From Pedobacter sp. PLR (GTDB taxonomy: Bacteria; Bacteroidota; Bacteroidia; Sphingobacteriales; Sphingobacteriaceae): a DNA stretch of 64,000 bases. The stretch's first letter is position 1; each line of letters starts with the position of its first letter. Of this stretch, positions 54,191 through 63,129 are shown in pieces. The stretch is from assembly GCF_026239675.1 (NCBI RefSeq), contig NZ_JAPIVQ010000001.1, forward strand, positions 806,001 through 870,000. Direction: 5' to 3'. The position numbers and the translations under genes are program-made. The notes below the pieces were generated by a model. The model did not search any database. It was not told the DNA's origin and worked only from the letters and a program-made list of their open reading frames with translations.

Positions 54191-54769
54191 TTAATGCCAG
54201 AATAAAAGTATCAGGTAATGGATGAATCCCAAACGGCTCCTTAGAATTTTTAAAGCATTTTTGATTTGTTTCCTTACCGTTTCTTCTGAAATCCCCAGTT
54301 CATCAGAAATCTGCTTATAGCTTTTATATTCCCTTCTGCTCATCAGGAATATTGCCCTCATTTTTTCTGGAAGTCGATTGATTTCGCGTTCTATCAAATC
54401 CGACATTTGTTTCTCCCGTATTGGTTCATCAGACAGATCTGTGCTTTGCACTGCAAACTCTTTAAAAGACTGAACATATCTTGTTCTCACTTCCTTAAAC
54501 TGAAGCAGGTTAACAAATTTATTCCTCACACAGGTGAAAAGAAAAGCGGCAAGATTTCGTTCGGGGTTAAAATCGGTATGCTTCAGCCATAAGTCGATAA
54601 AGATCTCCTGAACCGCATCTTTTGCTTCTTCCTCATTGCGCATCTTTTTTGAAGCATGTAAAAATAACAGGGGTTGATAACGGTTGAAGATTTCTCTGTA
54701 AGCCAATTGGTTCCCTTCTTTTAGCAGGGTACCAAGTTCAGCATCTGAAAATGTATGGTACAATCTCAT
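54191..54769 (-). CDS. RNA polymerase ECF-type sigma-70 factor
   Basis: ECF sigma factor that should activate the downstream fecR-susC-susD genes when the transporter is loaded. Region 2 reads LFLHASKKMRNEEEAKDAVQ with EIFIDLWLKHTDF (-10 recognition); region 4 reads INRLPEKMRAIFLMSRREYK followed by ISDELGISEETVRKQIKNAL (-35 recognition). 192 residues is typical for the Bacteroidota sigma family. Stop codon is followed by a small GATC palindrome with eight T, a weak terminator that could reduce read-through to fecR. No plus-strand gene is within 560 bp upstream. Confidence 0.95.
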   Translation of the reverse strand: MRLYHTFSDAELGTLLKEGNQLAYREIFNRYQPLLFLHASKKMRNEEEAKDAVQEIFIDLWLKHTDFNPERNLAAFLFTCVRNKFVNLLQFKEVRTRYVQSFKEFAVQSTDLSDEPIREKQMSDLIEREINRLPEKMRAIFLMSRREYKSYKQISDELGISEETVRKQIKNALKILRSRLGFIHYLILLFWH

Positions 54770-55337
54770 TACCTATTAGTATTCATAAAGCTGATTAAAT
54801 ACAATTATTTTTTTTTATAGGTGAGCAACACAGTAAAAGTAATGATTTTCTATACCAATATTAAAAATATATTAACACACAATTGATTATCCGTATTTAA
54901 TCCCCGTATTAATTTCATAAAAACCCTCTTGTATTTGCAGGCATTCCCGCCCATTTACACTATCGAATTACGACCTTTCTTCTGCTAGCCAGCAAATTAT
55001 CTCCAGATACGAACCTAATCAAAAGTGTTTCTATTAAATAGCTTCCTTACCAGGGTAATCATTTTCACCATGAGCACCTATAAATACAATAAAGTTAATA
55101 CAAAACCGCATCTACATGGAAATCAGCCGATAAAAATACATTTCAAATTATTACAATAAATTTCAAACTTTTATAGCCTATAGGGGTTGTTCAAGAAACA
55201 AAAGTATTTCCTTCATTCTGCTACCTCTTTATGAAAAACTACTCCGTACGCTTGCAATTGCTATTCATAGCGATGTTAAAGGATTTTTTCTTTTTGAAGG
55301 ATTACTCATGCCGTCATTTCCCCTTTAAATCGCAACT
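54770..55337. other. Divergent intergenic region, AT-rich, one short leader ORF
   Basis: 568 bp between the ECF sigma gene (minus) and the porin gene (plus). It is AT-rich and likely holds both promoters. A TAnnTTTG match faces the sigma side at 55199-55206 on the minus strand but lies 430 bp from the sigma start. A 36-codon frame, 55231-55341, ends by overlapping the porin start codon. Nothing else is recognisable. Confidence 0.5.
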
Positions 55338-55341
55338 ATGA
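55231..55341 (+). CDS. Possible leader peptide upstream of porin
   Basis: A 36-residue frame (MKNYSVRLQLLFIAMLKDFF...) whose TGA overlaps the porin ATG as ATGA, the form typical of translational coupling. It has a hydrophobic stretch. No family is known and the codon-level evidence is thin; the overlap could be chance. I give it as a candidate only. Confidence 0.2.
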   Translation: MKNYSVRLQLLFIAMLKDFFFLKDYSCRHFPFKSQL

Positions 55342-56594
55342 ATACAACCTTTACTAAAGTTAAAGTTTCCTTTGGGTTGCTGCTGGCTGGCTGTTCGTTA
55401 ATCACAACACAGGCACAGGCACAACTCATCAAATATGAAAGCAAAGACTCGCTGAATGGCAAGCCCAGGATCAGCTCTGCGTTGATTGGCCGGTTAAAGC
55501 TCAATGGCATTTACGATATCAGTGGAAATCTCCATGGCAACAGCTCCTTTCTCATCCATGACAATGATGTTTTTGGCCGCAATAAACCCGCGTTTTGGGT
55601 GGATATGCGCCAAAGTCAGATTCGTTTCACGACTACTAGTCAATTGAAAAACGGCAAAGAGATCCGGGCAATGCTGGAAGGTGATTTTGAAGGCGGCCCT
55701 AACCGGACTTCCTTATTCAGGTTGCGTCATGCCTGGATCAAGTACAACAATTTCACATTAGGACAGAATTGGTCGACTTTTGGCGATCCTGATTTATGGC
55801 CGGCAAGTTTATTGGATTGGGACGGCCCTACCGGAATGGTACTGAGCAGAAGAATCCAGCTGAACTACAAAAACAAATTCAATCCTGAAGGCAGGGCCGG
55901 ATATGAAGTTGCGGTGGAACAAATGGAGCCCCGCAGACTGTTCGACTATACCAGCAGTGAAGACCTCGGCGTAGATTATGCGCCAAGAAGGATGCCGGAT
56001 GTGATTGGTGCTTTGAGGTATGACTACGACAATGGTGGCTTCTTAAAGGTTGCCGGAATCTATAGAAACATCGGTTACGATTCAAAAAACGTATTGGAAA
56101 GTGCCCCCGACTTTAAATTTAAATCGGCAAACGGCTGGGGTCTGACCGGTATGGCCAGTATCTTTTTCAATAAAAAATCCGGTTTGGTAAATAACCTACA
56201 AGCTCAATTTAATGTAGGAAAAGGCATTGCAGATTATTTTCTGGCAGTTGGCGGTTCTGGATTAGATGGTTTCGCCAATGAGAACAAATTGGGAGAATTA
56301 AATCTATTGAATGTACACTCCGGTTTCATTTCTTACCAACGTTTCTGGACGCCTAAATTCCATACGATGGTTATCGCTTCTTACAACCATTTCTCTGGTG
56401 CGGAAGCTACGGCAAGTCCATGGAATGAAATGACCAATTATCACTTCACGCTAAACTTTTCTTACAACATACTGGACAATTTAATGGTGGGTTTTGAGCC
56501 TCAAACCGGCTATAAAGAACTCCATTTGGATGAGGGTATCAAAAAAGGAAAAGATGCGCTGCGCATCAACTTCGGCATGTTATACAATTTTTAA
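55338..56594 (+). CDS. DcaP-family trimeric outer-membrane porin
   Basis: A predicted trimeric outer-membrane porin of the DcaP type, known to pass dicarboxylates and other small acids. Signal peptide ends near TQAQAQ (residue 28). The body is rich in alternating beta strands: FWVDMRQSQIRFTT, IRAMLEGDFEGG, LRHAWIKYNNFTLGQNWSTF (a DcaP hallmark), then long strands and a C-terminal Phe (INFGMLYNF). It is the first gene of a plus-strand cluster with exported asparaginase, aspartase and a dicarboxylate carrier, so its cargo is probably asparagine or aspartate. This role is inferred from context. Confidence 0.85.
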   Translation: MNTTFTKVKVSFGLLLAGCSLITTQAQAQLIKYESKDSLNGKPRISSALIGRLKLNGIYDISGNLHGNSSFLIHDNDVFGRNKPAFWVDMRQSQIRFTTTSQLKNGKEIRAMLEGDFEGGPNRTSLFRLRHAWIKYNNFTLGQNWSTFGDPDLWPASLLDWDGPTGMVLSRRIQLNYKNKFNPEGRAGYEVAVEQMEPRRLFDYTSSEDLGVDYAPRRMPDVIGALRYDYDNGGFLKVAGIYRNIGYDSKNVLESAPDFKFKSANGWGLTGMASIFFNKKSGLVNNLQAQFNVGKGIADYFLAVGGSGLDGFANENKLGELNLLNVHSGFISYQRFWTPKFHTMVIASYNHFSGAEATASPWNEMTNYHFTLNFSYNILDNLMVGFEPQTGYKELHLDEGIKKGKDALRINFGMLYNF

Positions 56595-56652
56595 AAACAT
56601 CAATCCGCAATACAAAACATCAATCTACAATACAAGTTATAAATCTACAATT

Positions 56653-57699
56653 ATGAGAAAACTACTGTCCCTTTTAGTAATGGTCCTGTTGCTGCAGGTA
56701 GCGTATGGCCAAAAACCAAGAATCATTATACTTGCTACCGGTGGAACTATTGCCGGAGAGGGCGCTTCCGCAGATCGTGCGGGATATACGGCAGGTAAAA
56801 TCCCTGTTTCGGCATTGATTGGCTCTATACCTACGATTAGCCAGATTGCGGATGTGAGTGGCGAACAGATTTCCGCAGTAGGAAGTCAGGATATGAGCCT
56901 GGAGATCTGGAAAAAATTAGCCTTGAGAATCAACGAGATTTTCAGTAAAAAAGAGGCGGATGGCATCGTGATTACCCATGGTACGGATACGCAGGAAGAA
57001 ACGGCTTACTTCCTGGATTTGGTGATTTCATCGGACAATCCGGTCGTTCTTACCGGTTCAATGCGTGCTTCTACAGCGATCAGCGCAGATGGTCCTAAAA
57101 ACCTCTTTGATGCCATTACTGTTGCTGCAAACAAAAAAAGCAGGAACCGTGGAGTATTGGTATCCTTCAATGAGTCTATTTTCAGCTCGAGAGATGTGAC
57201 CAAATTGAGTACCACGAAAGTGAATGCATTTGGTTCGCCAAACAGCGGTCCGGTTGGACAGGTTTTCGATGGAAAAGTAGAGTTTTATAAAACTTCCGAG
57301 CGTCGTACCCCACATATTGCCCCATTTACCATTGATAAAAACACGGTTTTCCCTAAGGTGGAGATCGTTTATATGTATACTGATGCCTCCCCTGTGTATC
57401 TGGATGTCCTGATTAAAGAAAAAGTAGCAGGAATCGTGATTGCTGGTGTAGGTAATGGAAATTTCTCTAAAGGCTTTACCGCAGCGGTTAAAAAAGCGGT
57501 TTCGGATGGCATTGCCGTTTGTCGCGGAAGCAGGTGTATTTCCGGCCGTGTGGTAGAAGATGGAGAAGTAAATGATAAGGAATTAGGAACGATTGTTTCC
57601 GATGACCTGAACCCTCAAAAAGCAAGAATCCTGCTGATGCTGGGCTTGACAAAAACACATCAAGCTGCTGAACTACAAAAATATTTCCTTCAATACTAA
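56653..57699 (+). CDS. ansB: Type II L-asparaginase, exported
   Basis: Hydrolyses L-asparagine to aspartate and ammonia, in the periplasm because the protein has a signal peptide (LQVAYGQ near residue 20). The ATG at 56653 was chosen because the longer frame from 56494 lies inside the porin gene. Catalytic motifs: ATGGTIAGEG with Thr32, and THGTDTQEETAYFLD with the Thr-Asp of the second set near 109-112; later a Lys and Glu/Ser as in type II enzymes. It is 348 residues. The gene follows the porin by 58 bp. A weak hairpin and T-tract after its stop may limit read-through to aspA. Confidence 0.95.
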   Translation: MRKLLSLLVMVLLLQVAYGQKPRIIILATGGTIAGEGASADRAGYTAGKIPVSALIGSIPTISQIADVSGEQISAVGSQDMSLEIWKKLALRINEIFSKKEADGIVITHGTDTQEETAYFLDLVISSDNPVVLTGSMRASTAISADGPKNLFDAITVAANKKSRNRGVLVSFNESIFSSRDVTKLSTTKVNAFGSPNSGPVGQVFDGKVEFYKTSERRTPHIAPFTIDKNTVFPKVEIVYMYTDASPVYLDVLIKEKVAGIVIAGVGNGNFSKGFTAAVKKAVSDGIAVCRGSRCISGRVVEDGEVNDKELGTIVSDDLNPQKARILLMLGLTKTHQAAELQKYFLQY

Positions 57700-57716
57700 T
57701 CCTTTCTCCGATTAAC

Positions 57717-57742
57717 CCCGGGCACATTGTTCCGGGATTTTT
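57717..57742 (+). terminator. Weak hairpin with T-tract after asparaginase gene
   Basis: A stem of CCCGG/CCGGG (57717-57721 with 57732-57736) followed by ATTTTT. The stem is short, so it may attenuate transcription into aspA but not stop it. Confidence 0.45.
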
Positions 57743-57844
57743 CACAGGATCAAAAGAAGCTGCGTCATTAACCTGATGCTTTAATATTTCAAACAAAAAC
57801 AAGATTTTAACTATCAAACTTATACTATTTAATTTTATACTATT

Positions 57845-59254
57845 ATGGCAACTTTTCGAATTGAACACGACTTTTTAGGCGAAAAAGAAATCAGCAATGA
57901 CTGTTATTATGGCGTTCAAACGATGCGCGCAAAAGAGAACTTTGACATTACCGGAATTCCGATTGGTTCTGAACCTCTTTTCATCCGGGCTTTTGGTCAC
58001 GTTAAAAAAGCGGCTGCACTGGCCAACAGAGACCTTGGAATTTTGGATGCTAAAAAAGCGGAAGCCATTGTTTATGCTTGCGACAGGCTAATTGCCGGTG
58101 AGTTTACCGATCAGTTTATCAGTGATTTGATTCAGGGTGGTGCCGGTACTTCAACCAATATGAACGCCAATGAGGTGATTGCGAATCTTGGTCTGGAATA
58201 TTTAGGTTATAAAAAAGGAGATTACGTTCATTTACATCCAAATAACCACGTTAACCTTTCTCAAAGCACGAATGATGCTTACCCAACGGCATTCAGAATT
58301 GCCGTTTACCTGAAAATCAATTCTTTCGCTCTTGCGCTGGAAGAATTACAGGAAGCATTTTTCTTCAAGGGGAAAGAGTTTAAAGATGTCCTGAAAATGG
58401 GAAGAACGCAACTTCAGGATGCGGTTCCGATGACTTTAGGTCAGGAGTTCAACGCTTTTGCCACGACTTTAGGGGAAGATGTATTGCGTATCAAAGAAGC
58501 TGCATTGTTGATTACCGAAGTAAATATGGGCGCTACTGCCATTGGTACAGGCGTAAATGCACCAGAAGGATACTCTGCTTTATGCGTTAAATACTTAGCG
58601 GAAATTAGTAAGGTACCTGTGGTTCTTGCAGCAGATTTAATTGAGGCTACATACGATACCGGTGCTTTAGTGCAGTTGAGTGGCACCTTAAAGCGCAACG
58701 CGATCAAGTTAAGTAAGATTTGTAATGATTTAAGGTTGTTGAGTAGCGGACCAAGATGTGGTTTAAACGAGATCAACCTTCCTCCTATGCAACCGGGTTC
58801 TTCGATCATGCCGGGTAAAGTAAATCCGGTGATTCCTGAGTTGATGAACCAGACTTGTTTCTATGTGATTGGTGCAGACTTAACGGTTACAATGGCTGCT
58901 GAAGCCGGTCAGTTACAATTAAATGTAATGGAACCAGTAATTGGAATGGCGCTATTCACTTCCTTGCAATATCTGACAAAAGCTTGTCTGACGTTAAAAA
59001 ATAAATGTGTTCTGGGCATTACTGCGAATGAAGAACACTGTAAAAATATGGTGATGCAGAGTATTGGTATTGTAACTCAGTTGAATCCAATTTTAGGTTA
59101 TGAAGAATGTGCTTCTATTGCTAAGGAAGCGCTTAAAACAGGCAAATCTATTTACGAGATTGTGGTGACCGAAAGAAAGCTGATTACCCAGGCGAAATGG
59201 GATGAGGTTTATTCAATTGATAACCTGATCAACCCTAAATTCATCTCACAATGA
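57845..59254 (+). CDS. aspA: Aspartate ammonia-lyase
   Basis: Cytoplasmic enzyme that converts L-aspartate to fumarate and ammonia. A member of the fumarase/aspartase superfamily: MATFRIEHDFLGEKEI at the start, then GAGTSTNMNANEVIAN near residues 100-115, the substrate-binding HLHPNNHVNLSQSTND, and the flexible-loop signature GSSIMPGKVNP near 318-328. The length of 469 fits aspartase well. Fumarase class II has a similar signature, but the asparaginase and C4-dicarboxylate carrier beside it and the start sequence favour aspartase. Its stop overlaps the carrier start as ATGA. Confidence 0.93.
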   Translation: MATFRIEHDFLGEKEISNDCYYGVQTMRAKENFDITGIPIGSEPLFIRAFGHVKKAAALANRDLGILDAKKAEAIVYACDRLIAGEFTDQFISDLIQGGAGTSTNMNANEVIANLGLEYLGYKKGDYVHLHPNNHVNLSQSTNDAYPTAFRIAVYLKINSFALALEELQEAFFFKGKEFKDVLKMGRTQLQDAVPMTLGQEFNAFATTLGEDVLRIKEAALLITEVNMGATAIGTGVNAPEGYSALCVKYLAEISKVPVVLAADLIEATYDTGALVQLSGTLKRNAIKLSKICNDLRLLSSGPRCGLNEINLPPMQPGSSIMPGKVNPVIPELMNQTCFYVIGADLTVTMAAEAGQLQLNVMEPVIGMALFTSLQYLTKACLTLKNKCVLGITANEEHCKNMVMQSIGIVTQLNPILGYEECASIAKEALKTGKSIYEIVVTERKLITQAKWDEVYSIDNLINPKFISQ

Positions 59255-60597
59255 TCTTCGTCCAGCTCGGCATATTACTGGCCATGATCCTAATCGGATC
59301 ACAGATGAAAGGTATTGGACTCGGGGTGATGGGCATGGTAGGTTTAATGATTTTTGTGCTGGTGTTTAAAATGACACCGGCCGAGCCTCCTGTTGCCGTA
59401 TTGTTGATTATCCTTGCAATTGTAACCACCGCTGCCACTTTACAGGCGGCTGGTGGTTTAGACTATCTGGTCAGTATTGCAGAGAAGATCATTAGGAAAA
59501 ACCCTGGCCAGATTACCTTTATTGCTCCTTTCACCACTTATTTCCTTTGTCTGTTTGCGGGGACTGCACATATCGTGTATTCTCTTTTACCGATCATTGC
59601 GGAGGTGGCGGCGAAGCAAAGAATAAGACCTGAAAGACCTTTATCGGTTTCTGTGATTGCCTCTCACCTGGCGATTACGGGAAGTCCGATGAGCGCGGCT
59701 ACAGCTTCGCTTGTGGCGATTCTTGCTTATTCTACGGCGTCGATAGACATCATGAAGATTTGTATTCCTGCTTCTATTGTGGGGATATTTGTCAGCATTC
59801 TGGCGGTACGTAAAAAGGGTGTAGAGTTGGATAAGGATCCGATATTTATTGAGAAAATGAAAGACCCTGAGTTCGCACGCTCTATGGATCCTACGGATAC
59901 CAGTGGTGGCGAAAGTCATTATCAAGCTGCTCCAGGGGCTAAAATTGCCGTTGGAATATTTGGATTGGCTATTCTGATGATCATTCTCTTCGGTGCATTC
60001 CCTCATTTGGTACCCAATGTTGGCGGTGCAAAAAGCTTTAGCGTAAACGCGGATGGGACCATTACGCTGACAAGTCTGATTATTATGATCACCTTATCGG
60101 CTTCTGCCCTGATGATGCTGATCACTAAAACTTCGGCAACAAAAGTTGCCAAAATGAGTTTGTTCACTTCCATGGCTACCGCAGTCGTTTCTGTATTGGG
60201 TGTGGTCTGGATGAGCGCAACTTTTATGGCAGCAAATGAAGCCGCGATTGCACATACTTTTAAAGATATTGTTTCTGAACACCCATGGACTTTTGCATTC
60301 GCGCTGTTCATTATGGGCGCTTTGACGTTTAGTCAGGCGGCAACAACCAGAACGATTATGCCGATGGGTGTTGCATTAGGAATTGTAAATCCGCATTTGA
60401 TTGCGATGTTCCCTGCCGTTAGTGGCGATTTCTTACTCCCAGGCTACCCTACCCTTGTTGCGGCCATAGATTTTGACCGGACAGGCAGTACAAAGATTGG
60501 AAAGTATGTACTGAACCATAGTTTTATGCTACCAGGGCTGGTGGCCTTATCGGTAGCTATTCTAGTCGGTTTTGCATTGACCGGGATTTTCTTTTAA
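59251..60597 (+). CDS. Anaerobic C4-dicarboxylate transporter (DcuA/DcuB family)
   Basis: Inner-membrane carrier of fumarate, succinate, malate and aspartate, often an aspartate/fumarate:succinate antiporter. About 11-12 hydrophobic segments: QLGILLAMILIGSQMKG, LLIILAIVTTAATLQAAGGL and FIAPFTTYFLCLFAGTAH (with the Dcu-type signature), SHLAITGSPMSAATASLVAI, and at the C-terminus FMLPGLVALSVAILVGFALT. The length of 448 is typical. It overlaps aspA by 4 bp, so co-translation is likely; uptake of aspartate or release of succinate fits the pathway. DcuA versus DcuB cannot be decided. Confidence 0.92.
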   Translation: MIFVQLGILLAMILIGSQMKGIGLGVMGMVGLMIFVLVFKMTPAEPPVAVLLIILAIVTTAATLQAAGGLDYLVSIAEKIIRKNPGQITFIAPFTTYFLCLFAGTAHIVYSLLPIIAEVAAKQRIRPERPLSVSVIASHLAITGSPMSAATASLVAILAYSTASIDIMKICIPASIVGIFVSILAVRKKGVELDKDPIFIEKMKDPEFARSMDPTDTSGGESHYQAAPGAKIAVGIFGLAILMIILFGAFPHLVPNVGGAKSFSVNADGTITLTSLIIMITLSASALMMLITKTSATKVAKMSLFTSMATAVVSVLGVVWMSATFMAANEAAIAHTFKDIVSEHPWTFAFALFIMGALTFSQAATTRTIMPMGVALGIVNPHLIAMFPAVSGDFLLPGYPTLVAAIDFDRTGSTKIGKYVLNHSFMLPGLVALSVAILVGFALTGIFF

Positions 60598-60638
60598 GAG
60601 CAGGTTCTTTTAGGGGAAAGCGTCTTTTAAAATTACAA

Positions 60639-60673
60639 CAATGCCCCAGAATCACCAGGATTTTGGGGCATTG
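60639..60673. terminator. Bidirectional terminator between dcu and hxlA
   Basis: A 15-bp stem (60639-60653 with 60659-60673), one G-T pair, 5-base loop, between convergent genes. The sequence after it on either strand is moderately T/A-rich. Confidence 0.8.
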
Positions 60674-60695
60674 CTATTTAACATTTTAAAGCTGA

Positions 60696-61328
60696 TTAAG
60701 CTGCATCAATTGCTTCGCGCAATGCTTTTGCTGCTGCTGCCGGATCTTCTGCTCCGTAAATTGCAGCACCTGCAACGACTACTGAAGCACCTGCTTTAAC
60801 TACTGCTGCAACATTATTAATGTTTACACCACCAGCTACAGAAACAGGAACACCTACTCTTGCTGCTTCGTCAATTAGAACCTGGATAGAATATCCCGGT
60901 GCCCATTGCTCATCTAATCCTGCGTGTAATTCTACAAATTCCACACCTAATTTAGTTACTTCCTGTGCGCGTCTAACACGGTCAGGGTAACCAATTGTGT
61001 CTACAACCACACCTTTACCGTGTGCTTTTGCTGCTTTAACAGCACCGATAATTGTTGCATCTCCAACAGCTCCCATTACGGTAACTAAGTCAGCACCTGC
61101 TTTAAAAGCGATATCTGCTTCTAATTCACCAGCATCAGCTGTTTTCAAATCTGCGAAAACCAGTTTATCAGGGTGTGCGTTTTTCATCGCTGTGATTACT
61201 GCTGAACCCATGTTTTTAATCAGTGGAGTTCCCAGTTCAATAATATCTACATAAGGGGCAACTTTTGCTGCCAATGCCAATGCTTCTTCTGTTGTTAATA
61301 AATCGATTGCTACTTGTAATTTTGCCAT
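60696..61328 (-). CDS. hxlA: 3-hexulose-6-phosphate synthase
   Basis: Condenses formaldehyde with ribulose 5-phosphate to give D-arabino-3-hexulose 6-phosphate (ribulose monophosphate pathway). Member of the orotidine-phosphate decarboxylase suprafamily: VAIDLLTTEEAL at the start, the metal/catalytic Asp-x-Lys-x-x-Asp motif in FADLKTADAG (Asp60, Lys62, Asp65), then VELHAGLDEQW and VSVAGGVN with phosphate-binding VVAGAAIYG. The 210-residue length is exact for the family; the related KGPDC (UlaD) differs in the HxGxD region. It follows hxlB by 85 bp on the same strand. Confidence 0.93.
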   Translation of the reverse strand: MAKLQVAIDLLTTEEALALAAKVAPYVDIIELGTPLIKNMGSAVITAMKNAHPDKLVFADLKTADAGELEADIAFKAGADLVTVMGAVGDATIIGAVKAAKAHGKGVVVDTIGYPDRVRRAQEVTKLGVEFVELHAGLDEQWAPGYSIQVLIDEAARVGVPVSVAGGVNINNVAAVVKAGASVVVAGAAIYGAEDPAAAAKALREAIDAA

Positions 61329-61413
61329 AATGATTTTATATAATAAATGATTTAATTCGTGATTGTTGCGGGTTAAACCGGGTTTAACTCCGATTTAATT
61401 GCGCTTAGTCGGT

Positions 61414-62004
61414 TTACTCCAGGTTTGCATGTCTTTTCCAGAGTTCGGCATTTGGGGTATCCTCCATTTTCCATAAAGATTGAAATACGGCATCTGTCAG
61501 CAACAGGAGAAACTGTTCGAATAAGCTTCCTGCATATTGCCTCGAGCGACTGCCTTCATGGTCTTCTTTTTCCGCAGCGGGGATTAGTATCAATTGATCT
61601 GCAATATTAGCCAGTAAGGACTGTGTCTGCGTAGATAGTGCAACAACCGTTGCTCCTACTGAGCTGGCTTTTTCTGCTGCTTTCACAATGGAACTGGTTG
61701 TACCAGATCCTGAGGCTGCGATCAGCAAATCACCTTTTTTTATAGCCGGAGTAGTTGTTTCTCCAACAAAGTGGACATTTAATCCCAGGTGCATCAAGCG
61801 CATTGCTGCTGAGCGCATGGCGAAACCGGAACGTCCTGCGGCGATGATAAAAATATGGTTGGCCGTTTTAATGGTGTTTGCAAAAGTTGCTACTTCATTA
61901 AAATCTATCTGCTTTAACAACCAGGTATTTTCCATTAGTATCATTTCGAGGTTGTTACGAACCTCTTTTGCCAGTTGTTTGTCTGTTGTTGTAGTGACCT
62001 CCAT
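61414..62004 (-). CDS. hxlB: 6-phospho-3-hexuloisomerase
   Basis: Isomerises D-arabino-3-hexulose 6-phosphate to fructose 6-phosphate, completing formaldehyde fixation. Single SIS domain: NHIFIIAAGRSGFAMRSAAM near residues 49-68, then KKGDLLIAASGSGTTSSIV and GATVVALSTQTQS. A basic, His-rich end (DHEGSRSRQYAGSLFEQFL) is typical of HxlB. The length is 196. It precedes hxlA as a two-gene operon. A near -7 element (TACCTTTA) is 22 bp upstream. In a non-methylotroph this pair is expected to detoxify formaldehyde. Confidence 0.93.
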   Translation of the reverse strand: MEVTTTTDKQLAKEVRNNLEMILMENTWLLKQIDFNEVATFANTIKTANHIFIIAAGRSGFAMRSAAMRLMHLGLNVHFVGETTTPAIKKGDLLIAASGSGTTSSIVKAAEKASSVGATVVALSTQTQSLLANIADQLILIPAAEKEDHEGSRSRQYAGSLFEQFLLLLTDAVFQSLWKMEDTPNAELWKRHANLE

Positions 62005-62026
62005 TGTAAACGTTTTTAATCTGCTG

Positions 62027-62034
62027 TAAAGGTA
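62027..62034 (-). promoter_or_regulatory. Near-consensus -7 element TACCTTTA for hxlB
   Basis: Differs from TAnnTTTG only at the last base, 22 bp before the hxlB start, in the divergent gap shared with the AraC gene. Confidence 0.35.
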
Positions 62035-62194
62035 GGCCGGGTTTTCTGCCCCCCTGTTACACTATCAGCCATTTATATGGGACAATCAGGAAACCCGGGG
62101 CTTTAAAAGTCATCGTTAAGCCACAAAAAAGAAGGTATTTCCGAATAGTCCACCGTAATTTCCAAATCGTCCCATGCGGTAGGCGGAGAGTACT

Positions 62195-62202
62195 TATCTT
62201 TA
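62195..62202 (+). promoter_or_regulatory. Near-consensus -7 element TATCTTTA for AraC gene
   Basis: One mismatch from TAnnTTTG, 4 bp before the AraC ATG at 62207, which suggests a leaderless transcript or use of the second ATG at 62210. Confidence 0.35.
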
Positions 62203-62206
62203 TATC

Positions 62207-63064
62207 ATGATGAATGTTGCATTACCGGCGGGTCTGGAAAAATCACTGATTTATATTCGTAATCTGGGCAATTGTCCACCGAGTTACCTGAATGATCCGG
62301 GAAGGAAAGACTTTTTTGAGATCGTGTGGTTGAAGAATGAAGATGCTTTGCATGCCTTAAAGGATACCGATCTGGATCCTAAAGGGGATTGGATTTACCT
62401 GATTCCTCCGTATCGGGTGCATCAATTGAATAAAGCCGGAAAAAACGGGGAGTTGATTTCTTTTAAGCGGGATATGCTGGAAGAAGAGGACAAAGAGTTT
62501 CTTTTAGATCTCTTTAAAATTTTCAATGTGCAGGGCGAGTTCTCTTGTCTGCGGTTAAATGAGGCTGCTGCTGCAGAACTTTCCGGGATTTTCAGTCTAC
62601 TGGAAAAGGAGTATGCGAATCACAGCATGACTATGGTTAAAGCTTTACTTAAAGTTTTCCTGTTGAAGTTGATTCAGGTAAAGGAACATGATTTCACCAG
62701 TCAGGATATCCATCAAAAGCGCGTTTATGAGTTTTTAATGCTGCTGGAAAGCAATTACCAGCAAGTGCGAAACACAGACTTTTATGCTGGGAAACTGGGT
62801 ATTAGTTCCAAGCGTCTGAATCAGATTCTGAAAGAGAAACTGGACAAAACGGGGATGCAGCTGATCCATGACCGCATTATTCTGGAAGCGAAACGGAGTA
62901 TCATTCATAGTGAGATTACCATCAAAGAGATCGCTTATGAACTGGGCTTTTCTGACAGGCCATATTTCAGCCGTTTCTTCAAGAAACAAACCGGTCAGAC
63001 GCCGGAAGAGTTTCAGAAACAGGCAAAGGAACACATTAAAGTTAAATTCAACACCCTGGTTTAA
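62207..63064 (+). CDS. AraC-family transcriptional regulator
   Basis: Transcription factor divergent from hxlBA, so probably its regulator. The N-terminal 130 residues look like an AraC cupin-like sensor (DWIYLIPPYRVHQLNKAG). The C-terminal 100 residues hold two helix-turn-helix motifs: YAGKLGISSKRLNQILKE and TIKEIAYELGFSDRPYFSRF, ending FKKQTGQTPEEF. Length 285 is typical. Whether it senses formaldehyde or a precursor cannot be read. The gap to hxlB is 202 bp. Confidence 0.92.
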   Translation: MMNVALPAGLEKSLIYIRNLGNCPPSYLNDPGRKDFFEIVWLKNEDALHALKDTDLDPKGDWIYLIPPYRVHQLNKAGKNGELISFKRDMLEEEDKEFLLDLFKIFNVQGEFSCLRLNEAAAAELSGIFSLLEKEYANHSMTMVKALLKVFLLKLIQVKEHDFTSQDIHQKRVYEFLMLLESNYQQVRNTDFYAGKLGISSKRLNQILKEKLDKTGMQLIHDRIILEAKRSIIHSEITIKEIAYELGFSDRPYFSRFFKKQTGQTPEEFQKQAKEHIKVKFNTLV

Positions 63065-63129
63065 ACCCATATATTTTTATTGGACACGACGCTGGTTTTT
63101 CTTGAATTTAGCGCTTATTTTTACTAAAC

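Noticed and set aside
57858..59250. Class II fumarase in place of aspartase
   Set aside because: The superfamily signature is shared, but the N-terminal motif and neighbours (asparaginase, Dcu carrier) favour aspartase.
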